DNA of 64,000 nucleotides, from positions 70,701,356 to 70,765,355 of the forward strand of contig CM022949.1 of assembly GCA_012931725.1 (NCBI GenBank), written 5' to 3'. The notes beneath the pieces are model-generated. The model saw nothing but the letters and a program-made list of their open reading frames with translations, ran no database searches and had not been told where the DNA came from. A program made the position numbers and the translations under genes. The DNA is from Litsea cubeba. Its lineage: Eukaryota > Streptophyta > Magnoliopsida > Laurales > Lauraceae. This document shows, in pieces, positions 9,701 to 21,696 of the stretch. Numbering within the stretch: position 1 is the first letter of the stretch; each line of letters begins with the position of its first letter.

Positions 9701-10052
9701 GGCTTTTTGAAAAACCTTTTTTTTTTGTTTAAATACACGAGGGTCATAAGTTTTGACCTAAAATCATTTAGGCGGTAAAAGGTAGGGTGGACTAGGGTGG
9801 AAATCCCCGAATCCGGATTTTGTTTCAAACCATGAATTTTGAGTTCAAGGGTTGAGAATTTTGGTCAAGTTAGGGAAAGGTTCCTAAACTTGGATTTTTG
9901 AACGATGAAACGATGAAAGTAAGCATTGTTTAAATTTCTAGAAATTTCAACATTTGACATGAAAATTCTAAAAAAAGGTGGGTTTAGCGAGCGTGTAGCT
10001 GGAAACCGGTTTTGGCCGTACAGGCATTGCTCTTACCCAGTTGGGTAAGTCT
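9701..10052. other. Non-coding spacer after integrase
   Basis: Conserved between the two Tat copies (compare 42259-42608). No ORF or strong repeat was recognised. Confidence 0.5.
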
Positions 10053-11442
10053 TCAAGGGTAGTACCGCTTTAAGAACTTGCCGTTGATGGGCATCATACA
10101 TCTGTCACCTTCCATGTTTAGGAGTGCGTATGCGCCGTTGGAAAAAATCTTGTCGATAACGTAGGGTCCCTCCCATTTTGGCTCAAATTTGCCTTTGGAC
10201 TTGTGAGCGAAGACCATTGGTCTTTTTACCGCAAGAACCAAGTCACCCTTTTTGTAGGCACGTTGCCTGACCTTTTTGTCGAAAGATCCTGCAATGCGTG
10301 CTTGGTATAGTTCAATGCTTTGTGGAGCTTCGAACAGTCTCTCATCGAGATTGTCCAGATCATGGAGTCGCAATTTGACATTGCTTTCTTGAGTCATGCC
10401 ATTTTGCAAGGATACCCTCAAGGAAGGAATTTGTACTTCCAAGGGCATGATAGCTTCGCATCCATAGACCAAGGAGAATGGTGTGCTATGGGTTGGTCCT
10501 CGAACGGTGGTTCGATAGGCCCACAAAGCTTCAGACAGTTTGTTGCTCTAGTCTCTTTTGTGACTAGAGACCATTTTTTGAGGATTTTACAGAGTGTCTT
10601 GTTGAAAGCTTCTGCTAATCCGTTTGCTGCCGGATTGTATGGAGTCGAATGATAGCTTTGGATTTTGTATTTGTCGCAGAACCTGTAGAATCGATGATCC
10701 CAGAATTGTGGTTCGTTATCATGGACGAATCTTTTGGGTATGTCGAAACGACAAATGATGTTGGTGCGTGGGAACTGAAGGACTGATGAGGTCTTCATTT
10801 CGTTGAACGCAAATGCTTCTGACCACTTGGAGAAATAATCCGTAGCGGCGAAGATGAAGCGATGACCTTTGCTCGAAGGGGGAGAAATAGGACCTATGAT
10901 GTCCATACCCCAGGCTTCGAAAGGCCATGAAATCGCTGTAGGATGTAGCCATTCTAGAGGCATGTGAATTTAATCTCCATGAACTTGGCATTGTTGGCAG
11001 CGCTTAGCAAATTGTATTGCGTCAACTACCATGGTAGGCCAGTAATATCCTAACCTTTTTATCTGATCATAGAGCTTAGGACCAGCCTGATGAGCTCCGC
11101 AAAGACCAGCATGAACTTCTTTGAGTGTTTCTTTAGCCTCTTGTTGTGACAAGCAGCGTAGAAGTACTCCGTTGAAGGATTTCCTGCAAAGGATTTTTGA
11201 AGGAATAAGCTTGGGGTTCGCCTTTGGATGCTTACCCGTTCTTTTGAATCTTCAGGTAGGATTCCGAACATAATGTAATCAGTGAACGGATCCCTCCAGT
11301 CGCCGATTGAAGTTTGAAGGATTGAAATCCGACTTCCAACCACTTGGTGGCATTTAGCAACTACTTGGTGTGTGTTAAGAGGAGGATGGATTCTTCTTTC
11401 GCACACTGTGATTTGCATGTTTTCCCCTTCCTGGATTGCCAT
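10053..11442 (-). pseudogene. Tat integrase, copy X
   Basis: Zinc-binding region near 11150-10980 (HAGLCGAHQAG ... CQQCQVHGD). Catalytic core with ATDYFSKWSEAF, FVHDNEPQF and NGLAEAFNKT supplying the acidic triad. The C-terminal part ends GKFLKRYYP. Frames break near 11150-11200 and near 10573, where a T-run is one base shorter than in copy H. No chromodomain is seen, as is usual for Tat. It would insert cDNA at 5-bp staggered sites. Confidence 0.85.
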
Positions 11443-11923
11443 AGATGCTGCAAGTCTAGTCAGGGCATCTGCACGTATGTTTTCACCTCTACCAATGTGG
11501 GTGATGTGACAGATGTCAAACTTTTACAGAAACGATTGTGCTTTGTTGTAGTAAGGCAGCAAATCTGGCTTCCTGACTTCAAATTTCTAATTCATCTGGT
11601 TGATGATCAGTTGAGAGTCTCCAAAGACTTCCAGCATGGTGATACCGGATTCGATGGCGAGTTCCAATCCTAGGATCAGAGCTTGATATTCAGCTGCATT
11701 GTTTGTGCATGGTTCCAGTAGCGAGAAAGCGTGTGGAATCATGTATTTGTCGGGGCTAACAAAGAGGATGCCAACTCCCGAGATCAGCTGTCTTTTTTCA
11801 TTTGTCCTGGTTGCACCGTCAAAGCACATGTCCCGGGAAGCATTTTGTGAGTACGTCTCAACATTGTAGACTGGTTCGTCTGGGAGATCATCTCTGAGTG
11901 GAGAATCTTTAGGCAATGGATGC
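11443..11923 (-). pseudogene. Second (archaeal-type) RNase H of Tat pol, copy X
   Basis: Motifs CFDGATR, NNAAEYQALILGLELA and GDSQLIINQM fit the additional RNase H acquired by Tat elements. A TAG at 11587 replaces the CAG present in copy H. The domain's upstream side is cut by the Athila insertion at 11923/11924, which separates it from the first RNase H at 23325-23828. Confidence 0.8.
11919..11923. repeat. Target-site duplication GATGC of the Athila element
   Basis: GATGC at 11919-11923 is repeated at 23320-23324. The uninterrupted site in Tat copy H (about 44484-44490) reads GGATGCTTTGCG, confirming the duplication. Confidence 0.93.
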
Positions 11924-13552
11924 TGATGTAAAATTAAATTCAATCTTTTAATACTCCAAGTGCACAGCTGTCTTTTTTTTAAACAATGGAAAGTACAGGT
12001 CGAATCCCACAGGGAGCACTACTGAAATCTTTTTTTTTATATTAAGATCTGATTTTTTTTATAATGATGAATATAAAAACAGATCAAGATTTGAATGAGA
12101 GATAAGGCTACTATGCAAGATAAACGGATAACAATCATGACAAAGGTAGATCAGAGCAACAAAAAGTCCATTAATTAACTTCAATTCTCAAATCACATAC
12201 TTTAATTTAATCTTTTGCCTTGCAAATAGCTCAGATCAGAAACAACTCAATGTTTCTGATCCGGAAGATATTTTTTTTAAAACTCAATTCTTAAACTGAA
12301 AAACCCAAGATCTCCATCACCTCATAAAATATAAATTACTTTGAATATCAGTTAACAAATTAAGCATAAAATATCAAAGGCATAAAAACCTAAGTATATT
12401 CTATCAAAAGAATATTAACTGATTAAAAACAAATTTAATTAAAATATAAAGTGGAGGTTTGCCTGCGGCACGAAGGTAGATCTATTATTCTACTAAACAT
12501 GCATCATAGAAAAATAAAGATTAAATTAAAGACATAAAATGAAAATAAAACTACTTAACTTCACTTTGTGCTCCAATCCAAAATAATTACTCCTCCATTG
12601 CAAAAGATGTGATTTTCATTGAGAACTTCAACTTTACAACTTTTCCTTCACAAAGATTCTCCTTCAAAATAAATCCTTGGATATGGCCCAAGGCTACCAA
12701 AATAAAATAATGGAGAAAAGAAGTAGGTAAGAGAAGGTGTGGCTAGGAGAGAATAATTTAATAAAGAAAGGTGGGGATGGGTTGTTTGGACGTGTGGGGT
12801 TCTTTAAATAGGGCACGAGCTCCCTATTCTTTCTCTCTAGATCCTCTTTTTTAGCATAAGAATCTCCCTTCTTTGGTGAGTCTTCTTCTTGCTTTCCAAG
12901 CTTGCAAGATTTGGCAAATAATGGTAGAGATTTTTGGAGAGAATCTTCCAAAGCTATTTTTGTAAACTCCTTGCTTGCTCACACCTTCTAAATTTTACTT
13001 TAAGCAAATCCTCATGAAAATGGACCCACTTTCTTTGATAAGTTCTTTAAACAAATCTGAAATTGAATTTGTAGCAAAGCTTGGCATGGGACCACATGGG
13101 GAGTGCACAGACCTTGAAGTGGCATGGCTTGGATATTCTCTATGAATTTCTTTTCTTAATTTCTTTTCAAGGCGGGTCCCAATTAACTGAAGATTCCCTA
13201 CAAGAATAAAAAGAATAATTCAGCCATAACATGTTTAAAATTCATAAATGTCATGCATGGGACCTGAATGAGATCATGCACATGAATGCACCATTGGATG
13301 ATTTTCCATGAACTAACTGATGATGCAAGAATAAAAAAGCTAATTTGTGTGACACTAAGATGATGTAAACCAATGATTTCATGAAATTCATGCAAGATTG
13401 ATGATTTTGAATGATTTTGACTAAAATTCCAACTTTGATGCTCAAATGCATGGAATTATGAAATTCTATGAAATTAAGTGCAAATTACCCTAATTAAGTC
13501 CACAAGGTAACATAAAATGATCAATGAAAACTACAATTTTGTGGACTTATCA
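11924..13552 (-). repeat. Athila 3' LTR
   Basis: On the minus strand starts TGATAAGTCCAC and ends TTTTACATCA. A TATTTAAA promoter box lies at 12803-12810. The partner LTR is 21697-23319, with scattered substitutions and small indels. Confidence 0.92.
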
Positions 13553-13567
13553 CACCCCCAAACCAGC
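13553..13567 (-). promoter_or_regulatory. Athila polypurine tract
   Basis: Minus strand GGTTTGGGGGTG directly before the 3' LTR. A very similar tract (AGGTTTGGGGGTGTGAG) lies at about 14714-14731, a possible internal second tract. Confidence 0.75.
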
Positions 13568-14904
13568 TTTTTGCTAGTCCTCGAGCAAAATAAGTGAAGA
13601 AAGAGAAGTTTATTACCTAACTTAAGAAAAAGACAAATGCAAAAAAACAAAAATAATGCCACTTTCGCTGGCCCTCTCGACTGCATTTAGCATATGCAGT
13701 AAGCCCTTAAACCCCTAGGTTCCCCTAGTGGATGTGTTGTGCCTCGTGAGGGTTTGCAGTGAATATACCCACAAAATTCTTTTTTTTTAAATATAAAAAA
13801 AATGCATAAAACCTAACAAAATCTAGGGAAACTTCTTCCAAGAGAAAATTTATAGATACTGATTATTTCTCATTGAATTTTCAAAGACAAATCCTAAATT
13901 TGGTTCACCAATCCCATCTTTTGGTCAATAATTCTTGAAATAATGCTAATTGATCGTGCACGGTGAAAAGTATGTATACGTAATAAGCATCAAATGATCC
14001 ACCAAGAATTTCCGTGAAGATAATAATATTTTTTTTAATTCGGGGCCACCTAAACTTAGTAAAGAAAAACAATATTCCTCTCATGGCGATAATGACGGCT
14101 TTCACACTACTGTTTTTCAAAGGGCGCAATTTATTTATTTATTTATTTTTCACACACATGTGACTGTGCAATGCCTAGGTCCTTTAAGCTTTCTAATTAA
14201 CCCATGTAATGAGCATTCAACCAATGACTCCCAAACCAGATGGCTTTAGGGCATTAAGTATGTAAATACCCCTAAGGGCTTACTGGCTCGGGTTAAAAAG
14301 GCCACGAACCCAAACTAGTCACAATGCTTTTTTTTTTCAGTCCCTAACAATAGGCAGCCCATTCCATGTATCCACCTATCAACACTAAGGGTTGGTTTTT
14401 TTTTTTATAAGAAAAATAGAAATCAAAGCTTCACATTCAACCTTGAAAATGTATACAACCTGTGTAAAAGTGAGGGATCAACAATCAACACTTTTCCAAA
14501 AACCTTTTCCATAAATAAAATAGTGAACCATTATTTTCTTTTGCCCAAAATAAATATCTTCAGCCAATAAAAATTCTCTCGAAAGTTTCCCTCTAACCTT
14601 ACAATAACAAATATTTTTTTTTTGTTTAAATCTCCTAAAAACCAAAGCAAAGCAAAAAAAATATATATATATATATAATAAAAAGTGAACAAATGATCAC
14701 ATGTCAAGTTCTAACTCACACCCCCAAACCTAAATGCGAATGCATGTATAATGTGAAACTGAACAATAAGGAAAATGGAAACATCTTACCATGTGGAGTG
14801 AGTGCAAAAGAATGTGATCAACCAGCTCAATTACCTTCTAAAATTGGGTTGCCTCCCAAACAGCGCTAAGTTTAATGTCGTCAGCCCGACGTGACAAAAA
14901 ATGA
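13568..14904. other. Athila 3' untranslated region
   Basis: About 1.3 kb between the integrase end and the 3' LTR, where some Athila elements keep an envelope-like ORF. Only AT-rich sequence, a short (AT)n near 14660 and a duplicated polypurine tract are visible. Confidence 0.6.
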
Positions 14905-16485
14905 TCAGTCCTGGTAAATTGGGTCTTCCAGAAGGATATCCTCAATGTTTTTATCCTTCGGTTCCAGAAATGGTTTCAACCGTTGACCATTCACTTTGAA
15001 AACTTCACCATTTTTGGGATTTTCAATTTCCACAGCACCATGAAAGTAAACAGTCCTGACAATGAATGGACCAGCCCATCGGGTTCGTAACTTCCCTGGA
15101 AACAGGTGTAACCGGGAGTTATACAAAAGGACTTTCATACCCGGTTCAAAAGATTTTCTTAAAATTGACTTATCATGGTTCAACTTCATTCTTTCCTTGT
15201 AGATCTTGGCATTCTCATAGGCATCATTTCTAAGTTCTTCCAACTCATTGAGTTACAATTTGCATAGAGTACCCGCAGTGGGTAAGTCAAAATTGAACTT
15301 CTTAATGGCCCAATAAGCTCTATGCTCCAATTCTACAGGCAAGTGGCATGCCTTTCCATAGACCAACCTATATGGGGACATCCCAATAGGAGTCTTGTAA
15401 GCAGTTCGATAGGCCCATAATGCATCCAATAGGCGCAAAGACCAGTCTTTCCGATTTGGATTGACCATCTTCTCTAAAATTTGTTTAATCTGCTTATTTG
15501 AAACTTCTACTTGGCCACTGGTCAGTGGGTGGTAGGGCGTAGCAACCTTATGAGTAACAGAGTACTTTTTCATCAAATGGTCAAAGGTGCTATTGCAAAA
15601 ATGGGTTCCACCATCACTGATAATTGCCCTCGGTGTACCAAACCTAGAAAATATGTATTCCTTCACAAATTTGATTACCACATGGCGATCATTCTTTCTG
15701 GTAGGTATTGCTTCCACCCATTTAGAAACATAGTCCACCGTGAGTAAAATATAAAAATTGCCAAAAGAGCTTGGAAATGGCCCCATGAAGTCAATTCCCC
15801 ACACATCAAAAAGTTCCATCACAAGTATGGGATTCAAGGGCATCATGTTCCTCCGATTGAGCTTGCCAAGCTTTTGACACCTCTCACAGTTCAAACGGAA
15901 AGTGTGGCAATTTTTAAAGATTGTGGGCCAGTAAAATCCACACTTCAAAACTTTTACAGCTGTCCTTTTCGAACTAAAGTGGCCCCCACAAGCATGATCA
16001 TGGCATAATGAAATGATAGAGTAATGGTCATGATCAGGAATGCATCTCCTGATGATCTGGTCTAGGCAGTACTTAAAAAGATACGGGTCATCCCAGAAAA
16101 AGTATTTGACCTCAGCAAGAAATTTTGATCGATCCTGTTTTGACCAATGGATGGGCATCTCCCCTATAACAAGGTAATTGATTATATCAGCAAACCAGGG
16201 GATTTGGGAAATACTGAGCAATTGTTCATCAGGAAAATTTTCATGCAGAGGGACCTCATCTGATGGCTCTAAGGGTAACCTCGAAAGATGGTCTACTACA
16301 ACATTCTCACATCCTTTCTTATCTCTTATTTTCAAATCAAACTCTTGTAGCAGAAGGATCCACCGGATCAATCGGGCTTTTGTATCTTTTTTGGACAGAA
16401 GGTATCTCAAAGCTGCATGGTCCGTGTAGATGATGACTTTGGATCCTAACAAGTAGGACCGGAATTTCTCCAAGGCAAAAATCAC
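14905..16485 (-). pseudogene. Athila RNase H end and integrase
   Basis: Begins with the RNase H end (YTDHAALRYLL, VVDHLSRLP). The integrase zinc finger follows (HDHACGGHF ... CERCQ), then the catalytic core (VWGIDFMGPF, ISDGGTHF, SGQVEVSNKQ). The C-terminal part lies at 14905-15243. One in-frame TAA near 15250 breaks an otherwise continuous 526-codon frame. A frameshift at about 16483 separates it from upstream RNase H. Confidence 0.88.
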
Positions 16486-17560
16486 AGCGAGTAATTCTTT
16501 TCAGTGGTTGTGTAATTTAGCTGTGCATCATTGAGGGTCCTACTTGCATAGTAAATCACATGAGGTAGCTTCCCAACCCGTTGACCCAAAACAACTCCAA
16601 TAGTGGTATCGGATGCATCACACATTAGCTCAAATGGAATGGTCCAGTCCGGTGGCTGAATTATAGGGGCTGAAGTTAGTTCTGTTTTCAGTCTCTCAAA
16701 GGCATTTAGACAATTCTCATCAAATTCAAACGGGGCCTCTTTTGTCAGCAATGGCATAAAGGTTTAGCAATTTTACTGAAATCCTTGATGAATCTATGAT
16801 AAAAACCAGCATGGCCCAGGAATGATCGAATCTGCTTAACTGATTTTGGTGGTGGCAATTTGGAGATCAAATCAATTTTTGCTTTGTCCACCTCAATTCC
16901 ATTATCAGAAATAATGTGTCCCAGAACTATGCCCCTTTTGACCATAAAATGACATTTCTCCCAATTTAAGACTAGATTCTTTTCTTTGCATCTTTCAAGC
17001 ACAAGGGACAAATGATGTAAACACTCCTCAAAAGAATTGCCAAAGACTAAAAAATCATCCATGAAAACCTCAATGAATCTTTCTATCATGTCGGAAAATA
17101 TGCTCAACATGCATCTTTGAAAAGTGGCTAGTGCATTGCATAGCCCAAAGGGCATGCGTCTGTAAGCAAAAGTGCCAAATGGACAGGTGAAGGTGGTTTT
17201 TTCCTGGTTCTCAGGTGCAATTGGAATTTGATTGTAACCAGAATAACCATCAAGAAAACAATAATATGCATGACCGGTTAGCCTTTCGAGCATCTGATCC
17301 ATGAATGGGAGGGGAAAATGATCTTTCCGAGTGACTGAGTTCAACTTCCTATAATCAATGCATACCCTCCATCCAGTCTGTATTCGAGTGGGTACCAATT
17401 CATTGCCCTCATTTTGAACCACTGTTATTCCAGATTTCTTTGGTACCACTTGAACCGGGCTCACCCATGCACTATCAGATATTGGGTAAAGCATCCCTGC
17501 ATCAAGTAATTTTAAGACTTCTGATCTGACCACTTCCTTCATTGCAGGGTTCAGTCGCCT
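16486..17560 (-). pseudogene. Athila reverse transcriptase and RNase H start
   Basis: RT motifs in order: SAWVSPVQVVPKK, CIDYRKLNSVTRKDHFPLPF, YCFLDGYSGYNQI, MPFGLCNALATFQ, FMDDFLVFG, then FLGHAGFYHRF. The catalytic pair is present as MDD. RNase H starts with LMCDASDTTIGVVLGQ near 16630. Frameshifts near 16750 and 16483 break the polyprotein. The RT stretch itself (16745-17542) is open. Confidence 0.9.
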
Positions 17561-18897
17561 CTATGGTTCATGAGAAGTTTTAGCATTTTCTTCCAAATGG
17601 ATTCTATGTTGGACCACAGATGGGCTTATTCCTTTGATATCTGCGATGGACCACCCTATAGCTTCCTTGTGTCCATCCAAAATTTTAACGAGTTTTTCCT
17701 CTTGGACAGAGTCCAAGTCTGAAGCTATAATCACTGGAAGGGTTTCTAGCGGACCTAGAAACACATATTTCAAGGTATCCGGCAACTGCTTGAGTTCTAA
17801 CTTAGGGGGCTCTACAATCGATGGGACAGGTGGGGAAGCAGATGGAGTCAGAATCTCACGCTTCAGTTGCCACCTGGAGCAGTCCATGGAAGGGGTTGAG
17901 TCTAATAGTGCATTGACATCCTCAATATGTCCATCTACATCAAAATCACTTCCAAAGTGGGCTAGACAAGCCTCTAGCGGATCTTCAAGTTTCAAATGGG
18001 ATAAGTGATTTTCCACCAATTCATGAATGTAACTAACTTCAAAAACCCCATCAGCCTCATTAGGAGGTTGCTTACTGACATTAAAAATGTTCACTTGATC
18101 TGTCATGGTCCCAAAAGAGATTTGCATCACTCCATTTCTACAATTAATCAAGGCATTTGAGGTGGCTAGGAATGGTCTTCCCAAAATTACTGGAATTTTG
18201 GGTTCAGCCCCGGATGTGTTGTTGGTATCCAAGACAACAAAATCGATAGGAAACACAAAGTCTCCGACTTTGATAAGAACATCTTCGACTACCCCCTTGG
18301 GGTATCGAATCGACGCATCAGCCAATTGCAAGGTCACATGGGTCTTTTTCAACTCCCCCAAACCTAATTCTTCATAAACAGAGTATGGAAGAAGGTTCAC
18401 ACTAGCACCCAAGTCTAGCAAAGCTTTCTCTATGTGATGGTCCCCTATCTGGCACGAAATGGTAGGACACCCTGGGTCCTTATATTTGATTGGGTTGGAC
18501 AGGAAATGATTGAGCTAGCTTGTTGGGCTAGAAAAGCCTTCTTGGGCACATTGGTAGTCCTTTTGAAGGTGCAAAGGTCCTTCATAAATTTTGCATAGGC
18601 CGGAATCTGTTGGATAGCTTCAAGTAATGGGATATTAATCCTCACTTGTTTGAACACTTCTAGCATTTTATCTAACTGAACAGTTGATTTTGTTGGGCCT
18701 AACCTTTGTGGGAATGGTGCCTTGGGAACATAGGTCCTAGGAGTGGGCTCACTAGGTGATGGTTCAGCATTGATTGAGTCCTCTTTTACTAGCTCTGGTT
18801 TTAACATGGGTTGAGCATTCACAATTTGTTTTTCACTTTCTACTTTCTCACGTGATTCTTCCTCGGGTTCCTTGGGTAGTTCCACCTTGTTATCCAC
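17561..18897 (-). pseudogene. Athila gag C-terminus/linker and aspartic protease
   Basis: The upstream part (18445-18897) carries the Athila linker (INIPLLEAIQQIPAYAKFMK). After a frameshift near 18440 the protease frame has LDLGASVNLLPYSVYEELG (active site D-L-G) and VILGRPFLATSNALI. A TAG at 17561-17563 separates it from RT in the same frame, where a CAA or CAG codon would be expected. Confidence 0.85.
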
Positions 18898-20391
18898 CTG
18901 TGTACCCGACCTAAGAGTGATAATGGATTAGACTTGTTCCGGGCCTTTTCCTTTTATATCATGAATGACTTGGCCCTTGGGATTGGGTTCAGGTTGACTA
19001 GGGAAGGTTCCCTTATCTCTAGCACTGATGGAGTTGGCCAGTTCGCCCATCTGATATTCCAGTTTTGCAATTGATTGTGTGGTAGCATTCAAACTTTAAA
19101 CAGTGCTTTGCTGGAACTGGAGGGTATTCTGAGCTAACAATTTCATGGTTTCCTCAAGAGAATCTATCCGCTGATTTTGCGGATTGGGGGTGAAATTGGG
19201 CTTTTGGAAACCGGGTGGGGCATTGGATTGAGATTGAATGGGCTGAAATTGATGTGATTATGATGGGCCACCCTGAGTTGGACCCTTGGTCCAAGAAAAA
19301 TTAGGATTATCCCTCCAACCTGGATTGTATGTGTTGGAGTATGTGTCATACCTCTGACGATTATCAAAATGAGTGTTTTGATAAAGCGCATTTACCTCCT
19401 CAATAGACTCGGTATGACCCAAAGTCGTTGGGTTAATCCCTCCATTCATGGCCTGAGTATATTTCAATGACTCCAAAGTGTTTGGAGTAGGCTTTTGGTT
19501 CAGTTCTAAGGCCTCTATTCTCCTCACCAATGTGGCCAATTTGGCATCTGCCTCAATTTTGGGTTCAATCATGAACATCCCCCCTTTTTCAGGAATGGTG
19601 GGTTTGATGGGCTCCCTTTTGATAGGGGCCCACTGCATTGTGTTTTTAGCGGTTTCTTCCAAAAATGTCCATGCTTCATCCGTTATCTTCTGTGTAAATT
19701 GCCCACCACAAAAAGATTCCACCATTTGCTTAGTAGGGTAATCCAAAACCTCATACACGATCTGGACCAATCGAATTTTTTCAAATCCATGGTGGGGACA
19801 CTGGATTAAGAGGTCCTTGAACCGTTCCAAATAACTGCAAAGTGTCTCCCCTTCCATTTGATGGAATCCATTGATGGCCTGCCTAATCGAAGCGGTTTTC
19901 TGCTTGGAGTAGAATTTTTTGTAAAATTCTTCGACTAGCTTATCCCATGTAGTGATGGACCCGGCCTGTAAGGCATAAAGCTAAGCTTTGGCCTTTTCTT
20001 TTAGGGAGAAAGGAAATAATCTAAGTTTAAGGGCCTCTTCAGTCATGTTATTAATTCTCATGGTCCAACAGATGTCCTCAAATTCCTTAAAATGTTGATA
20101 TGGGTTTTCCTGGTCTAGCCCACGAAATACTGGGAGCATCTGGATCATGCCAGATTTCAGCTCAAATGTAGCATTGGTCTGAGGCAGGGTGATGCAGGAC
20201 GATTGAGTTGTCCTGGTGGGATACATGTAGTCCTTCAAAGTCATGGGTGGGTCCACTTGATCAGCCATCCTAACAATTTCTTCAAAGATGGAAGACTTTC
20301 CGACAACGGTTAAGGCTAATTCAGGCTCTATCCTGACTAACCTTTTACTCTTGCATACCCACAGTTTCTCTCTCTCAGGTCTAGAGCACAT
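18898..20391 (-). pseudogene. Athila gag
   Basis: Capsid-like retrotransposon gag: FELKSGMIQMLPVFRGL, PYQHFKEFEDIC, FKDLLIQCPHHGF. It runs in one frame from 20391 but is broken by TAG at 19981 and TAA at 19258, then fades. Low-complexity Q/N-rich sequence follows toward the protease linker. Confidence 0.82.
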
Positions 20392-21672
20392 GCATCGGGT
20401 TCAACCTTAAAGAAATGCAAGCTTAATCTATATGCGGGCCGTAATGGTCTTACTGGATGATGCACAAGCAGTCAAGCACAAAGATTGAGCACAAGAAATT
20501 ATCCTAAGGTTAGCCTAACTCACTAGACAACTCCTAACTGGTTTGAAGAGTGCACTAAGGCCTCCAATCCGGTCTTATGAAGCCAAACCGACCAGGTAAG
20601 TCCCCAGGATGAGTGGTGGGGCCACAATGCACTTAGCAAGGGTCCCGCTTAAGAACCAAACTCCTAGAACAGAGACTGTCACCCTTTTTGGTAGGGACAG
20701 GACTTACCTAGACATCAACTTGACCAAAGAGCACAACTGGTGCAACCTTTTGTGGTCTTTCGTCCTACTGAGCTCGAGCCCTATGGTCTCGTTTCTACTT
20801 TATTTTAATTAATGGTTAGGTTACTATGTGAGAGATGGTTAACCTAAATGGGCAAGGATCTGGTGATGAAATCCAGTCCTTATCTTTTTGGGGTGGATTG
20901 CCCTTAGATGGTGTGTCCAATTAGATGGTGTGTGTGTGTCCAATTAGATGGTGTATCAATCAAGCATTCACACTTTGCAAAAATTAAATCATCCAATCCC
21001 ACTTGCAGAAAAAGATTCGTGGGTTAAGGAAAGAAAAATCTTACAGTAAATCCACGCAAATCTTTAAACTGTGCAAGCTTAACCTCTTTTGGCAAATCTT
21101 GCGATTCTGAGAGCAACTTGTTTGCTTTGAGCAAATCCTTGTAGTTTCCTTATCTTTTTTATCAAATCTCCACACACTGCAAACTTTCCAAAAAAAAAAA
21201 AAAAATCTTGTTAGTAATTCCTAAAATAAAGTACTACCCTAATCTGAAACAAAGAAATAGAATATGAACACTCTAATTAAAAAAAAAAAACAAAATCTTA
21301 GAGATTGAAAATTTATTTAAACTAATCAAATTAAAATTCAACTAACAGACAAAGAAAAACCAAACTAATTTAATCAAATCTAAAAATCAGTTTTTTTTTT
21401 CAATTAATTTTCTGTAATTCGAAAAAAAAATCCTAAAAAAATTATTTTTTTAATTTAATAATTCCGAAAATACTGGGAAAATCAGAAAAATCCAAAAAAA
21501 AATTTGTTTTTTTGAAAAGAATAAAAAGAAATAAACTACAACTAATTGCAAGCAAAATAATGAAATCAAACTAAATGATTAAACACTTAATGATGCAACC
21601 TAATGACGAATGCGAATGAACAAAAACAAAAATCAGATTAAACTAAAAAAATTAAAAAATTCCAGATTTAGC
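20392..21672. other. Athila 5' leader
   Basis: Non-coding 1.28 kb between primer site and gag, mostly A/T-rich with poly-A runs (21190-21660). It includes a small GT-rich repeat at 20900-20955 and the conserved block at 20549-20764. Confidence 0.65.
20549..20764 (-). other. Leader block shared with the Tat elements
   Basis: Colinear matches to Tat leader 52376-52585. On the plus strand: GGCCTCCAATCCGGTCTTATG versus GGCCTCCTAACCCGACCTTATG (each within a longer match), then CAGGTAAG, CCTAGAACAG, ATCAAC, CAAAGAGC/CAAAGAAC, CAACTGGT/CAGTTGGT, AACCTT and GTGGTCT in the same order. Confidence 0.7.
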
Positions 21673-21690
21673 TCCCCGGCAACGGCGCCA
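21673..21690 (-). promoter_or_regulatory. Athila primer-binding site (tRNA-Asp type)
   Basis: Minus strand TGGCGCCGTTGCCGGGGA, six bases after the 5' LTR. This is the typical Athila primer site, complementary to the 3' end of tRNA-Asp. Confidence 0.93.
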
Positions 21691-21696
21691 AAAACT

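Noticed and set aside
14655..14680. (AT)n microsatellite as a notable feature
   Set aside because: Short and ordinary in AT-rich plant DNA.
13568..14904. Envelope-like gene of Athila
   Set aside because: No open frame of useful length, signal peptide or membrane segment is visible on the expected strand.
15511..15747. Plus-strand frames across the Athila pol
   Set aside because: They are shadows opposite the integrase and RNase H frames, with no motifs of their own.
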